The notes under the pieces are model-generated. The model had not been told where the DNA came from, made no database searches, and was given only the letters and a program-made list of their open reading frames with translations. From Xanthomonas sp. 3793 (GTDB lineage: Bacteria; Pseudomonadota; Gammaproteobacteria; Xanthomonadales; Xanthomonadaceae): 64,000 bases of DNA. The position numbers were made by a program, and so were the translations under genes. The DNA lies in the NCBI RefSeq assembly GCF_024806835.1, contig NZ_JANTYU010000006.1:305170-369169 (forward strand). The letters are read 5' to 3'. Positions 63,907-64,000 of this stretch are shown piece after piece. The first letter of the stretch is position 1; the number at the start of each line of letters is the position of its first letter.

Positions 63907-64000
63907 TGAGCTACCCCCGATTTCTCGGACAGGTTAATTAGGGAACAACAACCATCTTTTCGAACTCGGCCGGCGAGCGGTAGCCCAGCGCACTGTGCAA
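63907..64000 (-). mobile_element. IS3-family insertion sequence, left end (runs off the window)
   Basis: The terminus probably begins near TGAGCTACCCCCGATTTCTC at 63907. The rest is transposase sequence, leading to the window end. The exact inverted repeat cannot be confirmed because the other end is outside the window. The element lies in the integron array and truncates attC site 4. Confidence 0.7.
63938..64000 (-). CDS. IS3-family transposase OrfB, last 20 residues
   Basis: The minus-strand frame from the window edge to the stop at 63938 reads LHSALGYRSPAEFEKMVVVP. The HSALGYRSPAEFE motif is the hallmark C-terminus of IS3-family OrfB (DDE transposase, rve domain). Everything upstream, including the catalytic residues, lies outside the window. 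Confidence 0.9.
   Translation of the reverse strand: MHSALGYRSPAEFEKMVVVP

Overview
The window is high-GC gammaproteobacterial chromosome, almost certainly a Xanthomonas. The pointers are a FabV enoyl-ACP reductase that reads like the Xanthomonas protein, a 338-residue class I fructose-bisphosphatase, an XVIPCD-type type IV secretion effector, a pectin-utilisation TonB locus and Xanthomonas-style intergenic repeats. All of this is judged from memory of protein families; no search was run.

Layout. 1-12972 (minus strand) holds a MoxR/DUF58/BatA-like membrane operon running off the left edge, a DUF4159 protein, and a TldE/TldD protease pair plus a second TldD copy. 13294-18285 (minus) has small conserved or secreted proteins, fructose-1,6-bisphosphatase and an aromatic aminotransferase, separated by a five-copy tandem repeat. 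18437-26753 holds a TonB receptor, a cupin, an aldehyde dehydrogenase and its usual partner DUF779, with a predicted peptidoglycan-targeting T4SS effector and its lipoprotein immunity gene lying between those two. 26907-31030 is a bacterial NHEJ operon (unknown gene, ku, ligD). 31106-39779 contains a degenerate M48-like secreted protein, a lactate dehydrogenase, a serine beta-lactamase-fold protein, a carotenoid oxygenase, DUF2141, an isoprenylcysteine methyltransferase-like protein and a histidine kinase/response regulator pair whose junction was split by a 139-bp tandem duplication. 40757-44511 is a winged-helix/STAND NTPase/TPR protein with an overlapping small partner. 44827-47683 holds fabV, a small membrane protein and a KdgK-type sugar kinase. 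47968-60297 is a pectin uptake and degradation locus: two TonB receptors, pectin methylesterase, PL10 pectate lyase and a very large secreted protein.

From about 60700 to the right edge the base composition drops and codon use changes. The genes there are separated by sequences with the structure of integron attC sites (complementary GTTRRRY/RYYYAAC ends, imperfect inner arms, an apparent extrahelical base). No integrase gene is visible, so this is best read as a stretch of integron gene cassettes, or an attC cluster lacking an integrase. It carries a DUF3775-like gene, a membrane-anchored HEPN-like gene, a small membrane protein and an overlapping DUF5343 + Swt1-type HEPN pair. The last attC is broken by an IS3-family element whose transposase C-terminus is the final feature. 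The HEPN cassettes are the best candidates for an undescribed (possibly anti-phage or toxin-type) system.

How the parts work together. The pectin locus couples outer-membrane uptake to demethylation and cleavage of pectin, and the nearby KdgK-type kinase would feed the resulting keto-deoxy sugar acid to central metabolism. Ku and LigD form a minimal end-joining machine. The ALDH/DUF779 pair looks split by acquisition of the effector/immunity module.
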